Assembly: GCF_000719705.1 (NCBI RefSeq)
Contig: NZ_JOHO01000032.1
Coordinates: 10,689-74,688 of the forward strand
Source of the DNA: Streptomyces sp. NRRL S-350
GTDB lineage: Bacteria; Actinomycetota; Actinomycetes; Streptomycetales; Streptomycetaceae
Direction of reading: 5' to 3'
DNA: 64,000 nt
Below, in pieces: positions 16,128 to 26,800 of the stretch. Under the pieces are notes generated by a model that saw only the letters and a program-made list of their open reading frames with translations, ran no database searches and was not told the origin of the DNA. The position numbers were made by a program, and so were the translations under genes. Each line of letters starts with the position of its first letter. Position 1 is the first letter of the stretch.

Positions 16128-16772
16128 ATGCTCAGGTTTCACGGCGCGTGGCGGATCACGGTGGTCGGGCGCAGCGCCGACTTCGACCAGCGGGCGGTCG
16201 TACGCGGCCCGTACGGCAGCCGGGTGCTGCCCGGCCGGGTCGGGGCCGTGCTGGAGGTGGACGAGGAGAGCTGGACGCTGTCCCTGGAGCACCACCTGTG
16301 GGGGCGCAGCTGGCAGCCGAACCTGCGGACCACCCCCGGGCCGGTCACCGAACGCGACGGGGTGCGCAGCCAGTTGCTCACCAGCAACGACTGCCACTGG
16401 CCGGGCAAGCCGCTGGACTACGTGAACTTCGTCCTGCGCCTGGACCAGGTCCTCGCCCCGGCCGCCGGGCGGGCCGGGGTGCGCGCCGCCGTACGGGCCG
16501 GCGTGTCGGCCGGCGTGCCGGCCGCTGTGTCGGTCGCTGTGCCCGTGCGTGCCGTCCGGGCGGACGAGGCGCCGGTCGGCGTGCCCGTCCAGACCGTCCC
16601 CACCTCGTCCTCCGAGCAGCCCGGTGTGCCCGCGCACCCCGCGAAGCCCGCCGCGCATCCCGCGCTTCCCGCGCATCCCGCGCATCCCGCGCACCCCGGG
16701 CACACCGTGCCGGCGTCCCGGCCGGGGCAGGGCGGGGGCAGCGCGGCCCGGCCGGTGCGTCCCGCCCGGTAG
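16128..16772 (+). CDS. hypothetical protein with Ala/Pro/His-repeat tail
   Basis: A 214-residue protein with no recognised family. The first ~110 residues are compact and probably beta-rich (HGAWRITVVGRSADFDQRAV, VLEVDEESWTLSLEHHLWG). The rest is low complexity: Ala/Val/Arg stretches, then repeated PAHPA units from about residue 165, caused by a CATCCCGCG-type nucleotide repeat near 16657-16700. An AGGAGG just upstream supports ATG 16128. No transmembrane or signal segment. Confidence 0.6.
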   Translation: MLRFHGAWRITVVGRSADFDQRAVVRGPYGSRVLPGRVGAVLEVDEESWTLSLEHHLWGRSWQPNLRTTPGPVTERDGVRSQLLTSNDCHWPGKPLDYVNFVLRLDQVLAPAAGRAGVRAAVRAGVSAGVPAAVSVAVPVRAVRADEAPVGVPVQTVPTSSSEQPGVPAHPAKPAAHPALPAHPAHPAHPGHTVPASRPGQGGGSAARPVRPAR

Positions 16773-16892
16773 CCCGCCGGCGGGGGCGGGGGATATCCCC
16801 AGGTCGCGGCGGCCTGGTGGCCGGGTGGCCCGGCGGGCCGCCCCCGGGTTGGCTGGAGGTCTCCCGACCACCGAGGCGAAAGGCCGTCACCA

Positions 16893-17754
16893 GTGCAGTT
16901 CCGCAAGTCCGTCCACACGTCCACCGACCGCAGGACCTCCCGCCGTGCCGTGCGGGCCGGCCGGGTCGCTGCCGTCGCCGCGCTGGCCGCCGCCCTGGGC
17001 GCCACCGCCATGAGCGGCAGCGCCTCGGCCGGCCATCGTCAACGGCCGTGCAGCCACGGAGAGTTACCCCTTCATGGCCACCGTCCCGCTGACCTCCGAC
17101 CAGTTGGCCGACGGCAGCTGCGGCGCCTCCCTGATCGACCCCCAGTGGGTGCTGACCGCCGCCCACTGCGTCGTGTGGCGCCCCGACACCCACCTGCAGC
17201 TGAAGGGCACCGTGCGCGTCGGCAGCGCGCACCGCGACAGCGGCGGGACGGTGCGCAACGTCTCGCGCGTCGTGGTCCACCCCGGCTTCGCCTTCGGCGA
17301 GGGCGCCCCCAACGTCGACGACCTCGCCCTGATCCGCCTGGACCGCCCGGTCGCCCAGCAGCCCGTGCGCATCGCCGAGCACGCCGGCCCGGCCGGCACG
17401 CCGACCAGGCTGCTCGGCTTCGGCACCGTCGTCGACACCACCGACTACGACAAGATGGTCTTCCCCGGCCGCCTCCGGGAACTGCCCACCCGCATCGGCG
17501 CCCAGGACGACTGCGCGCCCGGCTGGGCCGGCCCCACCCGCCTGTGCACGCTCAGCCAGGTGCCCCAGGCCATGGCCTGCTTCGGCGACTCCGGCGGCCC
17601 GCAGGTCCAGCGCGGGCGCGGCGGGCGGTGGGAGCTGATCGGCACCACCTCCGGCCCAGGCGCCCCGGCGGACTCCTGCGCCTCCGGCCCGGGCCTGTAC
17701 AGCGACGTGCCCGCCTACGCGCCCTGGATCCGGGCCACGCTCGCGGGCCGGTGA
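16893..17754 (+). pseudogene. secreted trypsin-like (S1) serine protease, frameshifted at the propeptide junction
   Basis: GTG 16893 (GAAAGG upstream) begins a good signal peptide, GRVAAVAALAAALGATAM ending in SASA. The protease domain is in a different frame. It starts with the zymogen activation sequence IVNGRAATESYPFMATV (from 17035) and has an intact catalytic triad: TAAHC (His), DDLALIRL (Asp) and CFGDSGGPQ (Ser). The shift falls at 17024-17034 (GGCCGGCC), where one extra base, or loss of two, separates ASA from IVNG. The protease frame has a stop at 17011 and no usable start before 17074. Either the gene has just been inactivated or the assembly has an error; all other features look functional. 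Confidence 0.8.
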
Positions 17755-17808
17755 CGGCGTCCGGTTAAAGTCCCAGGTGAGCACCGTCGCGCCCGAGGAG
17801 ACCACGCC

Positions 17809-18819
17809 ATGCCGACCGACCACGCCGCCGCAGCCCCCGGGGCTCCCGCAGCCGCCCGCCCGGAGCCGGCGCGGCTGGGGCTGGGCACCGCCGCCGTCGG
17901 CCGACCCGGCTACATCACCCTCGGGCGCGACGCGGACCTGCCCGCCGAGCGCACCGTCGAGGCGCTGCGCGAGCGCACCCACGCCCTCCTCGACGCCGCG
18001 TACGCCGCCGGCGTGCGCTACCTCGACACCGCCCGCTCCTACGGCCGCGCCGAGGAGTTCCTCGCCCAGTGGCTGGCCGAACACCCCCACGCCGCGGCCG
18101 AGGTGACGGTCGGCAGCAAGTGGGGCTACACCTACACCGCCGGCTGGCGGGCCACCGGCGTCGACACGCACGAGGTCAAGGAACACTCGACGCAGGTGTT
18201 CGACCGGCAGGTCCGCGAGAGCCGCGCCCTGCTCGGCGACCGCCTGGACGTCTACCTGGTGCACTCCGTCGTCCCCGGCAGCCCCGCCCTGACCGACCCC
18301 GCCCTGCACGAGCGCCTGGCCGCCCTCGCCGCCGAGGGCGTACGGGTGGGCCTGTCCACCAGCGGCCCCGCCCAGGCCGCCACCATCCGCGAGGCCCTGG
18401 CCGTCACCGTGGACGGACGCCCGCTGTTCACAGCCGTCCAGGCCACCTGGAACCTGCTGGAGACCTCCGCCGCCCCCGCCCTCGCCGAAGCCCACGCGGC
18501 CGGCCTGCTCGTCGTCGTCAAGGAGGCCATGGCCAACGGCCGCCTGGCCGGCCGCAACGCCACCGGCCCCGACACCGCCGCCCTGCGCACCCTCGCCGAC
18601 CGCACCGCCACCGCCCCCGACGCGCTCGCCCTCGCCGCGGCCGCCGCCCAGCCCTGGGCCGACGTCGTCCTGTCCGGCGCCGCCACCCTCGACCAGCTCG
18701 CCTCCAACCTGACGGCCGCCGAGGTGGCGCTGCCCCCCGAGGACCTGGCCGCACTGGCCGCGATGGCCGAACCCGCCGAGGCCTACTGGCGCACGCGCAC
18801 CTCCCTGCCCTGGGCCTGA
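17809..18819 (+). CDS. aldo/keto reductase
   Basis: A 336-residue NADPH-dependent oxidoreductase of the AKR TIM-barrel fold. Catalytic elements are visible: VRYLDTARSYGRAEEFL (Asp, Tyr), VTVGSKWGYTY (Lys) and YLVHSV (His). Later LSTSGPAQAATIREAL and VVVKEAMANGRL are typical strands of the barrel, and AWADVVLSGA-like sequence lies near the cofactor-binding end. The substrate is unknown. GAGGAG lies 9 nt before the ATG. Converges on the beta-galactosidase with a 24-nt gap. Confidence 0.9.
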   Translation: MPTDHAAAAPGAPAAARPEPARLGLGTAAVGRPGYITLGRDADLPAERTVEALRERTHALLDAAYAAGVRYLDTARSYGRAEEFLAQWLAEHPHAAAEVTVGSKWGYTYTAGWRATGVDTHEVKEHSTQVFDRQVRESRALLGDRLDVYLVHSVVPGSPALTDPALHERLAALAAEGVRVGLSTSGPAQAATIREALAVTVDGRPLFTAVQATWNLLETSAAPALAEAHAAGLLVVVKEAMANGRLAGRNATGPDTAALRTLADRTATAPDALALAAAAAQPWADVVLSGAATLDQLASNLTAAEVALPPEDLAALAAMAEPAEAYWRTRTSLPWA

Positions 18820-18843
18820 CCCGACCGGGCGCCGCCCCCGCCG

Positions 18844-20640
18844 TCAGTACTCGGAGCTGGGCGCGGCCGTGGTCGGTCCCAGGTCCGGCTCGTCGCGCAA
18901 CTCCACCGCCTCGCCGTGGAGTTCGAGTTCCAGCACGATGATCTCGTTGTCCCCCTCCCGCCACAGCGGCGCGGGGGCGTAGAGGGTGCGCTGGGGGCCG
19001 TCGGCGCGGTAGCGGCCCAGCAGGAAGCCGTTGAGCCACAGCAGGCCGCGCCCCCAGCCGGGCAGGGCCACGAACCCGTCGGCGGGGGAGTGGAGTTCGG
19101 CGCTGAAGCGGTGGAACACCGGCTCCCCGTCCCGGGCGTGGGCGCCGAGGGTGAAGCGCAGCGCGGACAGGTCCGCCAGCGGCAGCGGCCGGGCCTGCCA
19201 GCCGAACAGCCCCTGGCCGCCGTGCGAGACGCCGCGGGTGATGCCCTTGCGGTCGTCCATGTTCGGGCCGTAGTTCACCCGCCCCAGCGCCTCGACCAGG
19301 ATGTCCAGCGTCACCCCGTCGGCGTCGGTGGCCAGCGCCAGCGTCGCGCCGGGGGAGTTGCGGTCCAGCACCCCCAGCGGGCGCCCGTCCGCGAACACCT
19401 GCGCCCGGTCGGCCAACCCGTCGATGCGCAGCGGCAGTTCGGGGCGCGGCCCGGGCACGCGGGTGCGGTAGTGGACCAGGCCGCGGTCCTGCCCGAGGCG
19501 CTCCATCGGCAGCGGCGCGGCGTGCTGCTGCGGCTGCGACAGCGCCTCCAGGCTCTCCAGCAGCGGCGCGCGGCCGTTCGCGTGCTCCAGGCGCTGCGGT
19601 GCCAACCTCGGCAGCGGGGCGGGCAGTTCGCCCTCCGGCAGGTCCAGGTGGCGGCCGATGACGGCACGCAGGGCGTGGAACTTGTCGGTCAGCTCGCCGG
19701 CCTCGCCGATCGGCGCGTCGTAGTCGTAGCTGGTGACGGTCGGCTCGTACCCGGCGTCCAGCGGGTGGGCCCCGGAGTGGTTGGCCCCCGCCCACAGGCC
19801 GAAGTTGGTGCCGCCGTGCGCCATGTAGAGGCTGACGGAGGCGCCCGCGGCCAGCAGCTCGTCCAGCGCGGCGGCGCTCTCCTCGGCGTCGCGCACGTGG
19901 TGGGGCAGGCCCCACTGGTCGAACCAGCCGATCCAGAACTCCATGGCGGTCAACGGCCCTTCGGGCTGGTGGCGGCGCAGCACCGCCAGGCGCTCGGGGG
20001 CGCGCGAGCCGAAGGTCACGGTGGCCAGGTGACCGGGCAGGGCGCCGCCCTGCTGCATGGTGTCGTGGGCGCCGTCGGTGGTGAACAGCAGGCAGTCCAC
20101 CCCGCGCCGCTCCAGCCCGTCACGCAGGTGGCGCAGGTAGGCGGCGTCGTCGCCGTAGCTGCCGTACTCGTTCTCCACCTGCACCGCCACCACCGGGCCG
20201 CCCCGGCTCGCCAGCAGCGGCAGCAGCTCGGGCACCAGCGCGTCGAACCAGCCGTCCACCTCGGCCAGGTACGCCGGGTCCGCGCAGCGCAGCCGCAGCC
20301 CGTCCACCGCCAGCAGCCGGGCGGGCAGCCCGCCGAACTCCCACTCCGCGCAGATGTACGGCCCCGGCCGCAGGATGACGTCCAGCCCCAGCTCCCCGGC
20401 CAGCCGCACGAACCGCCCCACGTCCCGCCAGCCGGTGAAGTCCACCTTCCCGCCGGGCAGTTCGTGGAAGTTCCACGGCACGTAGGTGTCCACCGTGTTC
20501 ACCCCCAGCGCCCGCACCCGCCGCAGCCGGTCCTCCCACAGCCCGGGATGGATCCGGAAGTAGTGCACCGCCCCCGCCACCACCCGGTGCGGCACCCCGT
20601 CCCGCACGAACCCGTCCGCGTCGTACCCCAGCATGCGCAC
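18844..20640 (-). CDS. GH35 beta-galactosidase
   Basis: A 598-residue glycoside hydrolase of family 35 without a signal peptide, so probably cytoplasmic. Signatures: HRVVAGAVHYFRIHPGLWED at the N-terminus, NTVDTYVPWNFHE, GPYICAEWEFGGLP, the acid/base region VQVENEYGSYGDD (residues ~176-188) and the nucleophile region TAMEFWIGWFDQWG (~246-259), then SVSLYMAHGGTNFG. The C-terminal part has the jelly-roll segments usual in bacterial GH35. The start is GTG 20640 (GGAAGG 6 nt upstream) or ATG 20634. It releases terminal beta-galactose from oligosaccharides. Divergent from the giant RHS gene. Confidence 0.93.
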   Translation of the reverse strand: MRMLGYDADGFVRDGVPHRVVAGAVHYFRIHPGLWEDRLRRVRALGVNTVDTYVPWNFHELPGGKVDFTGWRDVGRFVRLAGELGLDVILRPGPYICAEWEFGGLPARLLAVDGLRLRCADPAYLAEVDGWFDALVPELLPLLASRGGPVVAVQVENEYGSYGDDAAYLRHLRDGLERRGVDCLLFTTDGAHDTMQQGGALPGHLATVTFGSRAPERLAVLRRHQPEGPLTAMEFWIGWFDQWGLPHHVRDAEESAAALDELLAAGASVSLYMAHGGTNFGLWAGANHSGAHPLDAGYEPTVTSYDYDAPIGEAGELTDKFHALRAVIGRHLDLPEGELPAPLPRLAPQRLEHANGRAPLLESLEALSQPQQHAAPLPMERLGQDRGLVHYRTRVPGPRPELPLRIDGLADRAQVFADGRPLGVLDRNSPGATLALATDADGVTLDILVEALGRVNYGPNMDDRKGITRGVSHGGQGLFGWQARPLPLADLSALRFTLGAHARDGEPVFHRFSAELHSPADGFVALPGWGRGLLWLNGFLLGRYRADGPQRTLYAPAPLWREGDNEIIVLELELHGEAVELRDEPDLGPTTAAPSSEY

Positions 20641-20858
20641 ACCCGCCCTTCCACAGGAGGCCCCGATCTTCCGTCCGAGCCTAGCGGGGGCGCGGAATCG
20701 TCACTCTTCGCTTTCGGTTCCCACCTGTTCGTGTTTTTCCTTATTTCAAAAGTGATCTCCCACACAGTGGGCTATTTGTCTCTTTATCTGTCTACTGACG
20801 GTCGGATATATCTACTGCCGTTTCATTTGCCTTCACATGAACGTCTGGTGGGTTCCGA
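20641..20858. promoter_or_regulatory. AT-rich divergent promoter region with an inverted repeat
   Basis: This 218-nt space between the beta-galactosidase and RHS genes has an unusually AT-rich core (20700-20830, for example TTTTTCCTTATTTCAAAAG and GGATATATCTACTG). It includes the inverted repeat CCCAC-ACA-GTGGG at 20759-20771. Likely contains the promoter, and possibly an operator, for the RHS toxin gene. Confidence 0.55.
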
Positions 20859-23800
20859 GTGCTACGCCGTCCCCTGGCAGTCCTGCTGGCCATGACCATG
20901 GTCACCCTCGGAACAGCCGGAGGGTCGGCCGCCGCCGAGACCCTGCTGCGCCGGGCCGCCGACACCGCACCCGCCGACCCCGGTCCCCGCCCCAAGCAGC
21001 CGCAGGGAACCGCCGACGGGCGCGGTCACGCCGCCACCACCGCCGCAACCAGCGCGAACGACGGCTCCGGACATCCCGGCGCGGCCCCCGCCCCCGGCGA
21101 GTTGCCCGAGGACAAGCCCGCCGTGCCCGCCCAGAACGTCTCGCTGCCCCAGACCGCCAAGCTGCCCCACGCCGAGGCCAAGGTCACCGACAAACCCGTC
21201 GCCAAGCCCGGCGGCAAGGTCGACCCGGCCAAGAGCTTCGATCCGGCCAAGAGCAAGGAACTCCCCGAAAAGCGCACCGCGCAGCAACGGACCTTCCAGA
21301 ACACCGACGGGACCTTCACCACCCGCAGCTACCCCGAGCCGGTCAACTTCCGCCGCGCCGACGGATCCTGGGCCGCCATCGACACCACCCTGATCCCCAC
21401 CGGCACCGCCACCGCAGGCCGCGCGGCCCCCGTCCAGAACGGCTGGACCACCACCACCGCCGAGCAGCAGCTCAAGCTCGGCCTCACCGCCGACGCCGAC
21501 CCGCTGGTCCAGCTCCAGCTCGCCGAGGGCATGTCCGCCGGCTACAGCCTTCAGGGCGCCGCCCCGGTCCAGGGCACCGTGCAGGGCAGCACCATCACCT
21601 ACACCGACGCCCGCCCCAAGGCCGACGTGACGATCCTCGCCGGGAACTCCTCCTTCAAGGAGAACCTGGTCCTCAAGGACGCCACCGCACCCACCGAATG
21701 GGTCTTCCCGCTGCGCCTGCAGGGCGTCACCGCCTCCCTCGACGCCGACGGCTCCGTCCACTTCACCGATGCCGCCGGCACCGTGCGCGGGCGCATGCCC
21801 GCCGGCTGGATGCAGGACTCCGCCTTCACGCCCAACACCGAGGAAGGCGTGATCACCGGCGGTGTCACCTACGAGCTCGTCCAGCCGCCCGCCGGCGGCC
21901 AGGCGCTGAAGGTCAAGCTCGACGAGGCCTGGCTGCACGCCCCCGAGCGCGTCTACCCGGTCAAGGTCGACCCGCAGGTATCGTCCGTCCGGGCCGTGGA
22001 GACCACCTACGCATACTCCGGCCACGAGCAGGACTTCTCCGGCGACACCGTGCTCAAGGTCGGCACCAACAACGGCGGCAAGAATCAGGCCACCTCGTTC
22101 GTCAAGTTCACCGGCATCGAGGACTCTCTCAGCGGCGCCACCATCCTCGGCGCCCGCCTGGGCCTGTACAACGGCTGGTCCTACAGCTGCACCCCGCGCA
22201 CCGTCACCATCCACCAGGTCACCTCCTGGTGGTCGCCCGGCGGAGTACGCGCCTCGTCCGCGCCCTCCACCGGCCCCGCCCTGGCCGCCCCCTCCTTCGC
22301 CCACGGTTGGCGGCCCAGCGCCTCCAGTGCCTGGGCCTGCCCAGAGGCCTGGGAGTCGATCGACCTCGGCGCCGACGGCCGCAACCTGGTCAACTCCTGG
22401 ACCCACCACTGGACCGCGAACTACGGCCTGGCCATCAAGACCGACGCCTGGGACAACTACTCCTGGAAGCAGTTCGGCAGCGCCAACATGTCCGGCGGCC
22501 AGCCGTACCTGGACGTCACCTGGTCCCCCTACGGCGCCGACTACGAACTCTGGGGCGTGCAGCAGCCGGTGACCGCCACCCAGGAGGGCATCGTCCGCCT
22601 GCGCGTGTGGAACCGCGGCATGGAGACCTGGACGCCCACCAACAACTACAAGATGTCGTACCTCCTGTACGACCAGTGGAACAACAACATCACCGACTAC
22701 GGCACCAACATCGCCTGGACGTCCATGCCCTACGACGTCCCCCCGGGCGGCAGCGCCGTGGTCGACGCGCACATCCGCTCCCTCCCACAGGGCTCGTACA
22801 CGGTCGGCTTCACTATGGACCAGTACCAGGTCAGCAACTTCTGGGTCGACGCCTACGTACCTCCGATCACCATCCAGATCCCCTCCGTCAACGTCCCCCC
22901 GTACATCACCGGCCTCGCCCCGCCCTCCGGCGCGGTCGTCTACCAGCTCCAGCCCACGATCACCGCCGAGGGCACCGACCCCGACCACGCGCCGTCCCCC
23001 GAACTGGACTACAAGTTCCGGGTCTGCCGGGTCGTCGGCGGCGACGCCCAGGTGGACTGCAAGGAAACCGAGGGGTCCCAGCGCCAGCCCCGCTTCGTCA
23101 TCCCGCCCGGCTGGCTGACCTGGAACGAGCAGTACGCCTGGTACGCCAAGACCGGGGACGGCCAGGCGGAGAGCGACTGGACCGCTCCCTCCTACATCCG
23201 CACCGTCCTGCCCCAGCCCAACCAGTACACCGCCTCCGCCGACGTCGGACGCAGCGTCAACACCGCGGTCGGCAACTACACCACCGCCGCCACCGACGCG
23301 GCCCTGCCCGTCGTCGGCCCCGAGCTGTCCGTCACCCGCAGCTACAACTCCCTCGACCCGCGCACCGACGGCGCGTTCGGTGCCGGCTGGTCCACCCCCT
23401 GGGACATGCGCATCCAGGTCGAGTCCAGCAACTGGCTCGCCCTGCCCGGCAACGTCCTGCTCACCGCCGCCAACGGCTCACGCGCCCGCTTCGGCTGGGA
23501 CCCGGCCAAGGGCACGTACGTGCCCGGCAGCGGCATGGCCGCCGACTTGCGCAAGACCGACGACGGCGGCTGGACGCTCACTGACCGCGCGGGCACGGTT
23601 CACACCTTCGGCGCCGACGGCAGACTCACCCGCATCACCGACCTCGCCGGCCACAGCCAGGACCTCGTCTACGCCTCCGGCCACCCCGTCCAGGTCAAGG
23701 ACGCCACCTCCGGCCGCTACCTGACCCTCAACTGGACCGGCAACCACGTCACCTCCGTGACCGCCGCCGCCTCCCCCGCCACCTGGTCCTACCAGTACGA

Positions 23801-26800
23801 CGGCGACCGCCTCACCAAGGTCTGCCCGCCCGGCGCCGACCCCCAGGCGGCCACCGGCTGCACCACCTACGACTACGGCACGGGCTCGCGCTACCGCACC
23901 GCCGTCCGCGACGCCGGACCCGCCGGCTACTGGCGCCTCGGCCAGGGCGACGGCAGCTCCCTGACCAATGACGCCCAGGTCAGCGACCGCGCCCCGGCCG
24001 GGGCCAGGGACGTCACCCCGGGCGCCGACGGCGCACTCGGCGCCAGCGGCAACCAGGCCCTCACCTTCAACGGCCGTTCCACCAGCTACGTCGAGCTGCC
24101 CAACCGGGCCATCAGCTCGTCCGTCAACCGCAGCGTCGAACTGTGGTTCCGCACCGCCGCGCCCGGCGTCATCCTCACCTACCAGAACCGCGCCATGGGC
24201 GAGGACCCGTACAACATCGTTCCCGCCCTGTACGTCGGATCCGACAACAAGCTGCGCGGCAAGTTCAACAGCCCCGGCACCCCCGTCACCAGCACCCGCG
24301 ACGTCACCGACAACGCCTGGCACCACGTCGTCCTGGCCGGCGCCCGCGACAACACCGCGATGTTCCTCGACGGCGAGCTGGCCGGCACCACCCCCGGCGA
24401 CATCGACCACCTCAACATGGACCGCGCCTACCTCGGCGGCGGCTACACCGGCAACTGGCCCGGCGGCAACGGCGGCTGGTCCTGGTTCACCGGCCAGATC
24501 GACGAAGCCGCGACCTACGACTACCCGCTCACCGAGCAGACCGTCGCCGAGCACTACGCCCTGCGCACCGGCAGCGCCCAGCTCACCAGGACCACCCTGC
24601 CCACCGGCCGCACCAGCGCCCAGGTCACCTACGACGCCACCACCGAACGCGTCACCAAGGTCACCGACGCCGCCGGCGGCGACTGGAAGATCTCCGAACC
24701 CACCTACAGCGGCGGCTCCTTCCTCTACAGCAACGCCGTCAAGGCCTCCAACCCGGCCGGCTACTGGCGCCTGGGCGAACGCGACGGCGCCACCGCCGCC
24801 AGCGAGGTCGGCAACGGCCTGGCCGGAACCTACGGCGACGGCGTCACCAAGAAAGCCCCCGGCGTCTTCGCCCCCACCGACGACACCGCCGCCCGCTTCG
24901 ACGGCTCCGCCGACTCCCGGATCGAGATCCCACAGGACGTCCTGCACGCCAAGACCGACCTCGCCGTCGAACTCTGGTTCAACACCACCACCCCCGGCGT
25001 GCTCATCGGCGACCAGAGCCGCACCATCGACGACCCCGACGGCGTCGGCGGCAGCTGGACCCCCGTCATGTACGTCGGCACCGACGGCAAGCTGCGCGGC
25101 CGCTTCTGCTGCGCAGCCCCCGAAGGCGCCGTCTCCCCGAACCCCGTCACCGACGGCGCCTGGCACCACGCCGTACTGTCCGTGCAAGGCACGACCCAGA
25201 CCCTCTACCTCGACGGGCAGGTCCTCGGCACCCACACCGGCGCGATCGACCACCAGCAGAACACCCACACCTACATCGGCGCCGGTTCCGCCCGCTTCTG
25301 GCCGGCCGCTCCGGGCGACATCAGCCACTTCAACGGCGCCATCGACGAAGTCGCCCTCTACCAGCACCCGCTGAGCGACAGCGACGTCGTCGCCCACTAC
25401 CGCGCCCGCAGCGCCCAGGTCGCAGGCCAGGGCACCGGTTACCGAGGCTCCGTCGTCGCCGATTCGCCCGGCGCCTACTGGCGGATGGACGAGACCGCAG
25501 GCTCCACCGCCGCCAGCGAGGTCGCCGCGATCAAGGGCAACGGCACCTACGCCCCCGCCGCCAAGCCCGGCACCACCGGCGTGTTCGGCCCCGGCGACGG
25601 CCACGCCGCCCAGTTCAACGGCACCGACAGCTCGTACGTCGAGGTGCCCGCCCAGATCCTGCGCAGCCAGACCGACCTCGCCGCCGAACTCTGGTTCCGC
25701 ACCGGGACGGAGGGCGTCCTCCTGGACCAGCGCAACGACACCAGCGGCAACACGGTGCTCGACCTGTACGTCGGCTCCGACGGCAAGCTGCGCGGCATGT
25801 TCTTCGGTGCCGACAACGGCCCGATCACCACGGCCGGCACCGTCACCGACGGCTCCTGGCACCACGTCGTGATCAGCGCGGCCCAGGGCACCCAGTCGCT
25901 CTACCTGGACGGCACCCTGGTGGGCACCCTCTCCGGTACCGTCAACCACCTCGACATGGACCGCGTCATCATCGGTGGCGGCTATGTCGGCAACTGGCCC
26001 GGCGGCAACGGCGGATGGTCCTGGCTGAACGGCCAGATCGATGAGGTCGCCTTCTACCAGCACCCGCTCAGCGCCGACCGCGTCGCCGCCCACTACCAGG
26101 CGCGCTCCTCCTCCTCGGCCACCGAACTCGCCGCCCGCGTCACCCTCACCGACCCGGCCGGCAACACCAGCACCGACATCCACGACGCCACCCGCGGCGA
26201 CCGCCTCATCTCCCGCACCGACGAAGCCGGCAACACCACCAGCTACACCTACGACACCGGCGGCTTCGTCCACACCGTCACCGACCCCAACGGCCACTCC
26301 ACCGTCAGCGGCCAGGACGCCCGCGGCAACACCGTCTCCCTGACCACCTGCCGCGACGTCAACTCCTGCTGGACCTCCTACACCAGCTACCACTACGACC
26401 CGGCCAACCCGCGCGACCCGCGCAACGACAAGCCCACCGAGACCCGCGACGCCCGCTCCGCCGGGCCCGGCGACCCCACCTACCGCACCACCGTCGCCTA
26501 CACCGCCCTCGGCCTGCCCGAATCCACCACCCGCCCCGACGGCCGCACCACCCGCACCAGCTACACCACCGGCACCGAACCCGCCTACGGCGGCGGCACC
26601 ACCCCCGCCGGGCTGCTCGCCAGCGAGACCACCGCCGCCGGGGCCGTCACCACCTACGCCTACTACTCCACCGGTGACCTGGCCCGCACCACCGCCCCCA
26701 GCGGACTCACCCTCACCTACGGCTACGACACCGCCGGCCGCAAGACCTGGACCACCGAGACCTCCGACGCCCAGCCCACCGGAGTCACCACCACCTACGA

